In this document: piece after piece, positions 27,001 through 34,795 of the stretch | Layout: each line of letters opens with the position of its first letter | How positions within the stretch are numbered: position 1 is the first letter of the stretch | Program-made: the position numbers and the translations under genes | Notes under the pieces: generated by a model | Databases searched by the model: none | Told to the model about the DNA's origin: nothing | The model's input: only the letters and a program-made list of their open reading frames with translations | From: Pycnopodia helianthoides | Taxonomy: Eukaryota > Echinodermata > Asteroidea > Forcipulatida > Asteriidae | Assembly (NCBI GenBank): GCA_032158295.1 | Contig: CM063252.1 | Location: 20,914,036-20,978,035, forward strand | Direction of reading: 5' to 3' | Length of the DNA stretch: 64,000 nucleotides

Positions 27001-29577
27001 GCTTGCTGAGAAAACAGAAAAAACTGCCACGATATTTTCACACCGCATCTCTGCCTGCAGCATTTGAGAACGGACATGTATGCATGAATTGTTTCTCAGA
27101 TTTAAACATTTCTATTGATTTTTAATCAACGGGGGGGCATTTCAGACGAAATAATTTTGCAAGATGCTCACCTCGACCACCTTCACAACAAGTAAGCGTT
27201 CCAATAGAAATTAGAAAAATAATTTTTCGGGGCCCCCACTAAATGATGACCAAACCTTTAAGCAAATTTTGACACCCCAAGTCCAGATCCTGACCACAAT
27301 CTTGTTTCCTTTCCAAATTCAAGCACTTAATTATGGATGTAAGCTGCAGCAATTTAGTTTACATTCACTAGAGGTTCAGAACGAGTACTAATTCCAAACT
27401 GAAATGATTGAACTTCGTGATGGGGTCGTGCTGATTTGCGAGAAGACTGCGAATAAGAAAGCGCATACAAAAAAGTGCAGCGTCGCTGCATTGAGTAAAT
27501 AGCAACTGAAATCTTGACGTCACTGACTGGTCGTTGTTAACTCAATCACATTCATGTTGAGTTTGTTATGGCCGAACATTTGACAATAACGTCAGACTCA
27601 TGGAGCAGTTATTTAAACTGAAAGATGCTTCGAGTGGAAATTATAAAACAATAAGTAAATGCTGTTGAGAATATAGATTCAAATTGCAATATTCATTGTC
27701 AATTTGCGTCGTTCAATGAAGTTAAGATGTATAAATTGTAAGCATTTCTTTTTACATAAAACAAAAAGAAACTTGACGTTTCAGTAAAAACATGTTTCTC
27801 CCAAAATACAAAAATGGAATAAAGTTAAATATTCACATTCATGTGTATTTCAATTAGTTTCAGGTAATCCAGTCAATACAATCACCATCTTCAAACAAGA
27901 AAATCAAAATTTCCAAAGCACAAACAGATGCACCAGGCGAAAAAAAAATCAACAAACACAAGTTCTGATTTTAACAAACACAAAGGCACACAGGTCCTTG
28001 TGACTGAAATGAATACCGTGCCAGTCAATAAGTGGATTATGAATGTGTGTATGTACTCAAATGTTATTATTAACTTGACATTCAGTCAACCAACATCTTA
28101 ATGAATGGTTGGACAAGTCATAGATGTTGACCAATCATCGCACGAACGTGCAACAAAATGCACAGCTGTCACCCAGCTCCAAGATCTACCTCCAAATTCA
28201 AAACAACTCGCGGGCACACACGCCGGCGAACTTGCACTTGATACCCGCTGACCACAGTCAAAGACACACGGTTCAAAATGTGTACTGCTACAAACAAAGT
28301 ACAACCTCTTTTAAAAGTCTTCACAGAACTTCAAAACTTTTGAGGAATACATCGTGTTACGATTCGGCAACAACTTTCTGATAGTTTGTTGTCCAAACAA
28401 CATGAACAAGAATTGTGCATTATCAGGCAGTTATATATAAATTTGTACTCTTGACAACAAATAAAGTCGTAAACATAAGCATTTGGGGGATAATTTACAG
28501 GGTGGCAGCGTCTGGGGAAAGTGTACGTACCTGATTTCTGACCATGTTTGGGCCGTAGCCACTGCCATGGCTGCCACTTGCTGACTGAGGATGGACTTGC
28601 GAGTGCGACATGCCTGCGCTTCTTTGTCCCCAGTTTTGAGGCGATTGGTGAAAACCTGTGCCTTGGTTTGTCATCATTCCTAGCGAGCCTCCACCATCAG
28701 AACCTTTCACCATGTTCTCACCTGGACTAGGGTAACTACTCGAATAGTTTGGCATGTGTTTTTGGCCTTGGAGAAGTTGGGACAGGGTTGGGGCAGAGTT
28801 TGAGATTCGGTCTCCGCCGTAAGGTTTGGGTTGTTGCTGATGCGACGAACCGTAACTCGGCGGCATTGGTGGGGCGTTTGGACCCGCCCTGGAACCCATA
28901 ACCATGGGGGAATATCCCTGTCTAGAGGCCATATGACCATCGTATTGGTTATACGGATTATTTGACATATTTTGATTCTGGTTCGGGCCTATATTCATGT
29001 TTAATGAAGAGTTCGGCGGTGCGTTTCCTGTCTGGTGTCCGCCATGTTGGTTTGTCATGCCGTATCCAGCACTTCGATTCCCATAATATCCGCCATTGTA
29101 GCCTTCACTGCCGGACATGTTTGGGACAATTTTCTGTCCAGAACTGTCTAATAGTTGGTTGTGCATACTGCTGTTACTTTGATAGGTTCCTCCTGGTCCA
29201 GCATAAGGATCTAAACTTTGACTCTGTGAAGGATGGTGGCCTGCGCCCAATCCACTTTGTCCACCATGACCATCTTGTTGTAGCATTACTACAGAATTTG
29301 AACCGGGCATGCCAGGACCAACATTGCTTGCCGTCTTTGTCCCCATGTCAGTTCCACTATTTCCCGGTGGTTGGCCTGCCGAACTCATGGCGTTATTCAT
29401 AACAGTTCCTTGGTTCTCTGTGGGCCCGTTTGCCCCCTCCCCACCGGTGTTGTTGCGGGATGAGGGCCGAAAATCCTGGCCCGTGCTGTCCATTGTGTTG
29501 TTTGCTGCTTGCTGGCCCTGCGGACGAGAGCTAATTTCTTGATCGCAATTGACATTTCCAGCGACTTTGGCTGCCAT
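1..29577 (-). CDS. ARID1: ARID1-type BAF complex subunit (ARID1A/ARID1B, Osa-like), 5' part, 4 exons
   Basis: Gene-level entry; coding segments are 29577-28531, 21855-21649, 19996-19808 and 15225-15076. Together they encode about 531 residues. ARID1 proteins are large scaffold and DNA-binding subunits of the canonical BAF (SWI/SNF) nucleosome remodeller in the nucleus. The visible part is a disordered Q/G/S/N/P/M-rich N-terminus. The diagnostic block RISNSAPTLSQLLQ at residues 257-270 matches the conserved N-terminal motif of vertebrate ARID1A/B. Proline- and glutamine-rich stretches such as YQQPGSRQYP and QQQQQPQQQPPP follow. All three introns are phase 0 with good GT-AG sites. The ATG at 29577 has an in-frame TAA five codons upstream. 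I found no ARID or C-terminal domain exon between 1 and 15075, so the gene continues beyond the left edge. Family assignment rests on recognised motifs, not a search; ARID1A and ARID1B cannot be told apart and invertebrates usually have one copy. Confidence 0.85.
1405..1520 (+). repeat. CAGGCCTG-family interspersed repeat (degenerate)
   Basis: This shares the succession AGGCCTGA...GGAGGTACAAGAGGCC...CTTGAAATGTTCCCTG...GTGCCCTTTAC with better copies at 11395-11530 and 41781-41945. No coding capacity. A further degenerate copy lies at about 2090-2240. Confidence 0.55.
1798..1953 (+). mobile_element. 3' end of a non-LTR retrotransposon reverse-transcriptase ORF (truncated)
   Basis: Fifty-one codons end in TGA. 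The peptide includes FQHAADQLWNSLPEVV, then ERFKTHMKTYLF. The pattern HAAxxLWNSLPxxV...FKxxLKTYLF is the familiar C-terminal tail of LINE-type polyproteins. The rest of the element is missing, so it is a dead 5'-truncated copy inside the ARID1 intron. Confidence 0.75.
2591..2875 (+). repeat. GGGCCCAATTTCATAGAGC-family inverted-repeat element (degenerate, composite)
   Basis: The element contains GGGCCTAATTTAACAGAGC, then TAAGGTTACCGGC, TGACTGGTGTCCTGCTTA and TTGCTTAGCAGA, the internal signature of the family, followed by a second partial copy from about 2757. Two frames of 66 and 74 codons here are chance translations of the repeat. Confidence 0.6.
7578..7693 (+). repeat. GGGCCCAATTTCATAGAGC-family short deleted copy
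   Basis: This spans GGGCTTAATCTG to ATGAAATTAGACCCA with the TTAAGCGAC/TAAGCACAG core. Internal sequence is reduced compared with the 190-240 bp copies. Confidence 0.5.
8229..8421 (+). repeat. GGGCCCAATTTCATAGAGC-family inverted-repeat element
   Basis: It starts GGGCCCAGTTTCATAGAGCTG, contains AGCAGGATACCAGTCAC and GCTGGTAACCC, and ends GCTTAAGCAGCATTGGGCCC. Terminal inverted repeats and no coding capacity suggest a MITE. Confidence 0.7.
8638..8764. promoter_or_regulatory. Intronic CCAAT / E-box / CRE cluster
   Basis: Within 127 bp there are inverted CCAAT in CTATTGGCTG, an E-box CACGTG at 8677-8682, CCAAT in CAGCCAATGA at about 8706, and a perfect CRE TGACGTCA at 8757-8764. The combination resembles an NF-Y/CREB promoter or enhancer within the ARID1 intron. 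No transcript evidence is available. Confidence 0.4.
9162..9258. repeat. Small foldback sequence (GTATGGTGGAC...GTCCACCATAC)
   Basis: Inverted arms GTATGGTGGAC and GTCCACCATAC bracket a second inverted pair, AGGTTTGGGT and ACCTAAACC. The element is about 97 bp with a short unpaired centre and is likely a miniature foldback element. Confidence 0.5.
9405..9545 (+). repeat. CAGGCCTG-family repeat fragment
   Basis: This contains GGGGCACCAAGGC and GGAGGCAATTGCCTTGATGCCC, fragments of the family seen complete at 41781-41945. No coding capacity. Confidence 0.4.
11205..11396 (+). repeat. GGGCCCAATTTCATAGAGC-family inverted-repeat element (complete)
   Basis: The left end is CTGGGCCCAATTTCATAGAG and the right end GCAGCTCTATGAAATTGGTCC. 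The interior includes GCTTAGCAGAAATGAGCAG and GCTGGTAACCTTGTTCTGG. It is about 190 bp, imperfectly palindromic, and one of the best-preserved copies. Confidence 0.75.
11395..11530 (+). repeat. CAGGCCTG-family repeat
   Basis: The repeat runs from AGAGGCCTGTTTTACGGAG through CTTGGTGCCCCTTGAAATG to GTGCCCTTTACTGAAGG and CCTTGCCCTTATT. It lies between two inverted-repeat elements of the GGGCCC family. Confidence 0.55.
11537..11703 (+). repeat. GGGCCCAATTTCATAGAGC-family inverted-repeat element
   Basis: This starts TGTCCCAATTTCATAGAGC, contains AAGCACAACAAAATTATC and GGCTGGTATCTTGCTTA, and ends TATGAAATATGGCCC. Confidence 0.65.
11718..12083. mobile_element. TTAAAGG...CCTTTAA MITE-like element
   Basis: The ends are TTAAAGGGAGGGTATACC and CCCCCCCTTTGCCTTTAA. 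The centre holds a hairpin, CTGAGAAACATTTCTGCATG against CATGAACCGTTTCTCAG. It belongs to the family with copies at 38038, 50030, 51373, 55762 and 56163. There is no transposase frame. TTAA at both ends suggests a TTAA (piggyBac-like) or TA target. Confidence 0.65.
14731..14970. repeat. Minisatellite of CCCCTGTTTGGGGAATA-like units
   Basis: About ten degenerate copies of a roughly 20-24 bp unit with the core CCCCTGTTTGGGG, ending about 105 bp from the ARID1 exon 4 donor. Open frames on both strands here are repeat translations. Confidence 0.75.
15076..15225 (-). CDS. ARID1: ARID1 exon 4 (50 codons, phase 0-0)
   Basis: The acceptor ATAACAG is followed by a CAG/CCG tract encoding QQQQQPQQQPPPQSQSSS. 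The peptide then runs through QQPQQTTPSF to SGNPPDE, and the donor is GAA|GTGAGT. The acceptor AG is itself the start of a CAG run, so the splice site could slide by one or more CAG units, changing the glutamine count without changing frame. It is the last ARID1 exon I can support in this window. Confidence 0.82.
15559..15710. repeat. 18-bp minisatellite (ATTGAGACAATGGTGCCA-like), about 8 units
   Basis: The unit period is 18 bp with variable positions, and the array lies inside ARID1 intron 3. Because 18 is a multiple of three, all frames stay open and yield hexapeptide repeats such as IETMVP. I treat those as artefacts. Confidence 0.85.
18007..18431. repeat. Inverted-repeat element with about 57-bp imperfect termini
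   Basis: The left end ACAGACAGTGAAAATTTCAG through TTTGGCTATAGTCACAC is matched inversely by GTGTGACTATGGCCAGAAAC through CTGAGAATTTCACTTTCTGT. The interior of about 310 bp has no coding capacity. This is the pattern of a non-autonomous DNA transposon. Confidence 0.6.
19808..19996 (-). CDS. ARID1: ARID1 exon 3 (63 codons, phase 0-0)
   Basis: The acceptor TTCAG lies before TAT GAA CAG ATG and the donor is CAG|GTATAG. The peptide starts YEQMPSHYGQQGQGMEYN, includes a short glutamine run (WQQQQQG) and ends SSQVASPHQ. It is 189 bp, symmetric phase 0. The Q/H/Y/S-rich composition fits the ARID1 N-terminal region. Confidence 0.87.
19997..21648 (-). other. ARID1 intron 2
   Basis: AT-rich intron with no supported exon and no repeat I could assign with confidence. 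Confidence 0.55.
21649..21855 (-). CDS. ARID1: ARID1 exon 2 (69 codons, phase 0-0)
   Basis: The acceptor ...GATGTAG precedes GGT GTG CCA and the donor is CCG|GTAAGA. The exon begins GVPESVQNSVLKRPYP and ends SGQFGQP. It carries the same Y/Q/P/G/M-rich composition as exon 1. Its length of 207 bp is a multiple of three, so skipping it would keep the frame. Confidence 0.88.
21856..28530 (-). other. ARID1 intron 1
   Basis: First intron of 6.7 kb with no supported exon. It holds a CCAGTGGACC-type interspersed repeat around 22310-22510, a reverse-oriented tRNA-like segment at 26192-26270, a 12-base G run near 26104, and mostly AT-rich sequence. Frames of 60-110 codons here lack family resemblance. 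Confidence 0.55.
26192..26270 (-). repeat. tRNA-like sequence, SINE head or pseudogene
   Basis: GATGGGATTTGAACCATGG on the plus strand is the reverse complement of a T-arm/B-box (GGTTCAAATCCCATC), with an A-box-like segment about 50 bp away at the expected spacing. There is no intact acceptor stem, so it is not called a functional tRNA. Confidence 0.4.
28531..29577 (-). CDS. ARID1: ARID1 exon 1 (coding start, 349 codons)
   Basis: The frame runs from ATG at 29577 to residue 349 (ending MVRNQ) and closes on a CAG|GTACGT donor, with GT at 28530-28529. The frame continues 11 codons into the intron, so the long open frame slightly overstates the exon. Composition is rich in G, N, S, Q and M with no predicted fold. 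The conserved ISNSAPTLSQLLQ block lies at about residues 258-270. The GC content is clearly above the flanking introns, as expected for a first exon near a CpG-rich promoter. A TAA stop 15 nt upstream of the ATG in frame supports this start. Confidence 0.9.
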
Positions 29578-30540
29578 ACTGGGAACAATTTACCCCCAGT
29601 ATTCTGCTCTCCTGTAAAGAGGCAGCGCGGCTGGTGTAAGTCCACAAGGTATCATAGATAAACGACTAGCGATTCTTCGGTCGGACACACGTGTTTTTCG
29701 AGGAGTGATTTGGAGAATAACATCGAATCTTAGCAGACCATCGGAAAGACTTGCTCACACGTAATTCATATGGCGCACATTCTGCATGGATGAAATGCTA
29801 GCAAAAGGCGACATTACAAATATTTAGAGTGTGAAATCCATGCGCCAGGCAGGGAAAAAAACAACGCAAAAAAGTCCAACCGACAGTATTTTGCCATCCC
29901 CATAATTTTTTGATCAAATTTCAAAACTAACCCAAGTTTCCCAGGTGATAATGGGCGCGTAGGAATTACCTATTCTTCATTTATTTGAGAACTAATTCAT
30001 GCTGGCTCGGTAGGACACTACATTCCTGGGCGGTGGACTGTCCCCAGCATTCTTTTCATGCTGCTTTCGATTAGGATTTCGTGCCACCCCTCCGGAATAC
30101 TCGCAATTTATCCTCCAAATATCACACTCTAGACCGCTCAGTACAACAAAAACTCACTTTTCTGATAAAAGTTGATTAAAATATGTCTGAAGTATTTCAG
30201 TATTTTCATTGTACCCCCTTTTTCGTAGAAGCAGGTAAATTGTGAGGATATTATTTCAACGTTCCAGAGGGAGTAAGCGCACTGCCCTCAGTTCTCAAAT
30301 TACCGGGCCGTAATTGAAGAGTGACGTCAGGCGAGGCTGTATTTCCATGCGATCTTTTGTTTGCAATCTCTTCGCAGCTAGCACACGTTTCACGGCTCAA
30401 TTGAAGAAGTTATTTTCATTTTCGCGGGCAAATCCGTCGCAACGACTGCGTTATCTCCCCTGCCCTCCTGCGACGGGTGCTTCTCCCGGTGGCGTCGCTT
30501 TGTCACAATTCCAGAAAGAAGGGGAAAAAAGCAGTAAAGC
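29578..30540 (-). promoter_or_regulatory. ARID1 5' UTR and candidate promoter region
   Basis: The kilobase upstream of the ARID1 start codon is richer in CpG and GC than surrounding intron. It contains a perfect cAMP-response-element palindrome (separate entry) and stretches such as CGACTGCG and GGTGCTTCTCCCGGTGGCG near 30440-30500. There is no clear TATA box, as is common for housekeeping chromatin genes. The transcription start and any 5' UTR splice sites cannot be fixed from sequence alone. Confidence 0.45.
30322..30329. promoter_or_regulatory. Consensus CRE (TGACGTCA) upstream of ARID1
   Basis: This is an exact eight-base palindromic CREB/ATF site, 745 bp upstream of the ARID1 start codon in the GC-rich upstream region. 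Function is inferred from location only. Confidence 0.45.
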
Positions 30541-32279
30541 AGGAAGACAAAAATTGCTTGTTTATTAAAGTGATTTATTTTAGTGTCACATAATACAACA
30601 ATGCAAGACCTACCAAAAGCGAGCATCAGTTTTACTTTATTAAACACAAAAAAATCCATTAGTTGGAAGGGAAAGTGTGTTTTAACAAGACTAACAAAAA
30701 CAAACCGAATGTTTTCAGTTGTGGTTATTCCTCTTGAGTGAAGGTCATACTGTCTTTATGCGTGTAAAGTGAATTATTTTATTATTTTTTTTCTTCTCGT
30801 TCTTTGCAGAGCAGTGAATTGTAGCCTAGCCTAATAGCTAAGCACGTTGGCGCGCACGTAAATTGCATGACCGTACGATGTTGGAGAGCTGGGCTAGCCA
30901 GCCGGCGACCAGCAGCCGCGTACGGGCGGAGGTGGCGGGCTATAATATAATCAGTACCACAGACGACAGCAAGGATGTTATAGCACGTGAATAAATAACA
31001 AGAAATATCCCAGTCCTCAAAAAAAATAACAATTCCAATTAATTTGTACAAGTATTAAAGACTAAAATGTTGTAAAGTATAGGAAAGCAAAGGGCCCGGA
31101 TTATTGTTTATTGCAGTATTGCGCATTTAAGTATAGCTTTAAATTTCTAAAAGAATAGGCCTAGGCAGCATATTAAATGAATATGATAAATTAGTCATCA
31201 GCGAATGATTTATTAAAAAATCTAAATAGCATCAACCAAGTATAAGGTATTTTACTGGCAAAAGTATTATAATCAAAACTGTTTGTTTTGATATAATTAT
31301 AATATTTTCTAACATATTTATGTATGTAAAAATACTTAAATTTACTACAACAGCAATAGTGTTTTAGAAGCGATTGTACAACAGAGTCAACCAAATTTGT
31401 TTTTATAATGATTATAAAAACTTCGAGATAAAAAAATGTATTGTTCTTGTCCACAAAGAAACAGACTCATAAAACCTAACTGTTTATTTAGGCCTAGTCT
31501 GTCTAGTTTTACCAGGTTAGTAAATACCTCCTATTTAACTTTATTTCTGTTACACATTTCCCCCTTTTTATTGTTCACTGCTATTTTGTGCACTGCCTGT
31601 TGAATAATTGCTTATCTACATAAATAATTTAAAATATTTCCAGAAAACTGCATTTTCTTTTATCTAACCGCACCAGTGTATCGTGGCGATACGAGGCGCC
31701 CCAACAGCGCCCTCATTGTCAGCAATTATAGTCAGTATTTCATCGGACAATATTGTAAAAACAAAAGGGATGGCGGGCGCAGCCCGCATTATTGGCAAAT
31801 GATTTTCAGGTCTGTTATAAAAAATGAGCGAAGGTATAACATACTTTTTATTTGATAAAAATGTTACTGATTCTAGTATAATATGAGTAATTTGTACACA
31901 AATTGTATGCATATGACTTTGAAAACCTTTCATTCTATGCCTACAGTTTTATCAATTTGCAGAAAGGACTAATAATGTTGGGCAAAAAGCATTTTCTGTT
32001 CTTCTTAAAAACACGAGTCGTGCATGCCCAAATTCTAAACAAAAAGGAATGCTCCATGCTACAACACAAGTATTGATTATATGGAATATTAGTTGTATAA
32101 TAAAACAGTAACAACAGACTATACGAAGATCAAACGAACGGGTATGCAACACGAGCTCAAAAACCAAACAAGACGGACCACGACGATTGAGCCATCTATA
32201 AACAAGACGGTTACATACCATCGATGTTTACCCAACTCACCCTCCCCCACCCACCCGATACCCCCCCCCCCGTACCCAC

Positions 32280-32465
32280 CAGGCTCCTTTTTCATTGAGC
32301 TGCTTAAGCACAAAAAGTTGCTAAATACAACAACATTACGCTTACCAGACTAAGGTTACCAGCCAAAATACAATAACACATGTATACAATTTGTGACTGG
32401 TATCCTGCTCATTCTCGCTTAGCAGCAAATTATCTGCTTTAAGCAGCTCTATGGAACTGGCCCCT
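32280..32465 (+). repeat. GGGCCCAATTTCATAGAGC-family inverted-repeat element
   Basis: The left end is TTTCATTGAGCTGCTTAAGC and the right end GCTTTAAGCAGCTCTATGG. The internal TAAGGTTACCAGCCAAAAT and TGACTGGTATCCTGCTCA match other copies. A C/A-rich stretch precedes it. Confidence 0.65.
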
Positions 32466-33779
32466 GGCCCGCTGCGGGCGCCGTCTTATCCACCTGAACT
32501 ACTTTTACTTCAAGTTACAATTACTTCGAGTCTTTTTTTATCCCCATATTATAAAGTGACGGGATGCATCTTAGATTTGAAGCAGACCCCGAACGCTACT
32601 AGATGAAGGAAACTCTATGATGAATCGATTCCGCTTCTTCCACCGAGTAACGGAAGCTCCAGGGGAGCAGGGTTGGTTCGACTAACTGGGGACCAGTAGA
32701 GGGCTACCGGAACTAATCCGGAATCAATCCACTGGGCTGGGTCTCATATTGAGGTCAAGTTGCGGGACCTTCTTGTTTCAAACATTTGCGCTTACCTTCG
32801 AGGCTCATGCTGGCTGCTGATGTTTATTAATGTACTTTGAGTCTTCGTCACGACGCACCAGGTAGACTTCTTTCTGATATTCCGGGTTTCCCAGTCCAAT
32901 AAATATTATCGAGTACACCATGTTGTCTCTGTTTGCAAAAGAAGACAATAATAGCATACTGCTCGAAACGTCGAGACTATCTCAGTTCCGGTTCTTCTCA
33001 AAACCATCACGTCAAAAAGAGATAATGTCCACCACAATAACTCCCCGTATAAAAAACAACTTCTAATATTGTGAAATAAAATTTAAAAAAACTTTAGAAA
33101 CAGCTTTATTTTTATCAAACTGATGGGAAAAATAGGTTGAAGTCTCTATACCCAAAATTACGCCTCCCCAGATATGAATTTATAGTTGAACAAACAGTAA
33201 ACAAATCCTGCATTGCTCCACATAATAACTGGGATATAATTATCTGATGATATTCCTCACACTTTTCGTAATACCTAACTAACTATAGAGGGCGCTATGC
33301 TTACTTTACTGAATTACAGATGCCACCCACACTACTGTTATTACACACTCGTACCATTCAGAAGCTACAACATCGCTACATATTGGTTTCAAATTCTGGA
33401 CAATTGAAATACATTTGGCTTAGTTTTGGTTTTAAAATAAAATGCTGTAATAAGTTGTATTGCTGAGCTGTTTTTTTCTCTTAGCAAACTATGAGCCCTG
33501 AAGAGGTTTTCTTATTTTGAAGAAAAATCAACTCCCACAATAACAACCCCAAAACAAACAAACAAACAAACAAACCAAACAAACAACAAATAACAAACAA
33601 CAAACAGACAAGACAACAGGTTGAGCAATAGACTAATGCAACTCTACGAAAAGTTGAGTTGTAGTTCTGACGAAAAACCCTCAGCAATCCATTCAATTGT
33701 ATGCGATTTCAAACGCACATTCTTTGCAAATATACAGGTTGGATTTTTAAAATAAAAATAGCATTATCAATTTAATAGA

Positions 33780-34137
33780 TGTTAAATTCGCACCGGGGAT
33801 AAAGAATATTATTTGGTTTTACCCTTTTTATCAATGTGTGTAAAGCACTGTATACTCAGTACTTCCACAGTTCTGCGAAGAAATTAAATAAAAATCTTTA
33901 TCCCCGGTGCAAATTTAAATTGTTGCGGTACCCGCTGCTAAAATATAGGAATCAACTGCCTCTAGCTACCGGGCAATCTCGGTGGTCTAGTTGGTAAGAC
34001 ATCTGCTCTAGAATGGCAAAGGTCGTGGGTTCGAATCCTACCCGAATAATGTGCCTGTGGATTTTCTTTTTACAGAACTCGGGGAAGTGTGTATAAAATA
34101 CACATCGGTAAAGGGTAAAACCAAATAATAGCATTAT
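33780..34137. mobile_element. Foldback element carrying a tRNA-like arm
   Basis: The outer arms AAAGAATATTATTTGG and CCAAATAATAGCATTATT are inverted. The right half contains GGTGGTCTAGTTGGTAAGAC and GTGGGTTCGAATCC, the A- and B-box pattern of a tRNA. The same composite occurs at 57915-58345. It is read as a tRNA-derived foldback, not a gene. Confidence 0.6.
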
Positions 34138-34663
34138 TCAATGTAAATATTCAATATTCAATAGAACAATGAACTATGTCACAATTCGTCACAATCGACA
34201 AACAGTTTTAAGTACCTCATTAAATTGTACAGTCCAAAACAATTAGTATTTACCATCGTGCATGGTGACATTATAATAATACGAACATTGTTTTCTTTTT
34301 AAAATAAATAATAAACCACACGATAAACTGACTGGGTAAAATTTGTAAGTACACTTTTATACACGTTGATGACGTGTGGGGCTGTGGAGACGCATGTCCG
34401 TCGCACCTGTTACGTTTTTAAATTTTTATTAATTAGCATATTCATTTCGAAGGTTACAGTTTCACGTTGGAGTATTTCACATGCATTCACTCATCGATTT
34501 AAATCGCGTATTATCGCTGCGTATTACTTCACTACATACTCTAGTATAACACCGAGTAAACAGCTTGCTCGCGGTATCAAATACTTTTCAAAAATGGCTA
34601 AAAGCTTCTGTGGATTGTTGAAATTGGGGGTCATTTTTGAATGAAGGTTGAGGTAGTGATCCG

Positions 34664-34795
34664 ATGGCTTCAGGTCGGGCATTAGGATGCATCTCGCTCC
34701 TCCTGATTGGATTTTTGTGGGCGCCAATCTGGATTTTGACGAGCCAGTCGAAGGACAGCGTCAACGTGCATGACTTATTTGCCGCGGACGAGGCG
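34664..34795 (+). CDS. Membrane-protein gene exon 1 (signal peptide, 44 codons)
   Basis: The exon runs from ATG through the hydrophobic N-terminus to FAADEA and closes on GCG|GTGAGT. The upstream in-frame TGA supports the start. A TATA-like ACTTTTATACACG and a TGACGTGT CRE half-site lie about 300 bp upstream (34350-34376), but no promoter is proven. Confidence 0.72.

Larger units (their letters stand above)
30541..34663. other. Intergenic region between ARID1 and the divergent membrane-protein gene
   Basis: The region contains a GC-rich island near 30840-30945, a GGGCCC-family element at 32280-32465, a hammerhead-like motif at 32941-32972, (CAAA)n near 33551-33600 and a tRNA-like foldback at 33780-34137. 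No convincing exon was found. Either gene could have 5' UTR exons here. Confidence 0.5.

Noticed and set aside
28962..29402. 146-codon open frame on the plus strand
   Set aside because: It is antisense to ARID1 exon 1, whose frame, motif and splice sites are well supported; codon composition of the shadow frame is a by-product.
30314..30568. 84-codon frame in the ARID1 upstream region
   Set aside because: Lies in a CpG-rich promoter-like region where stop codons are rare; no recognisable motif.
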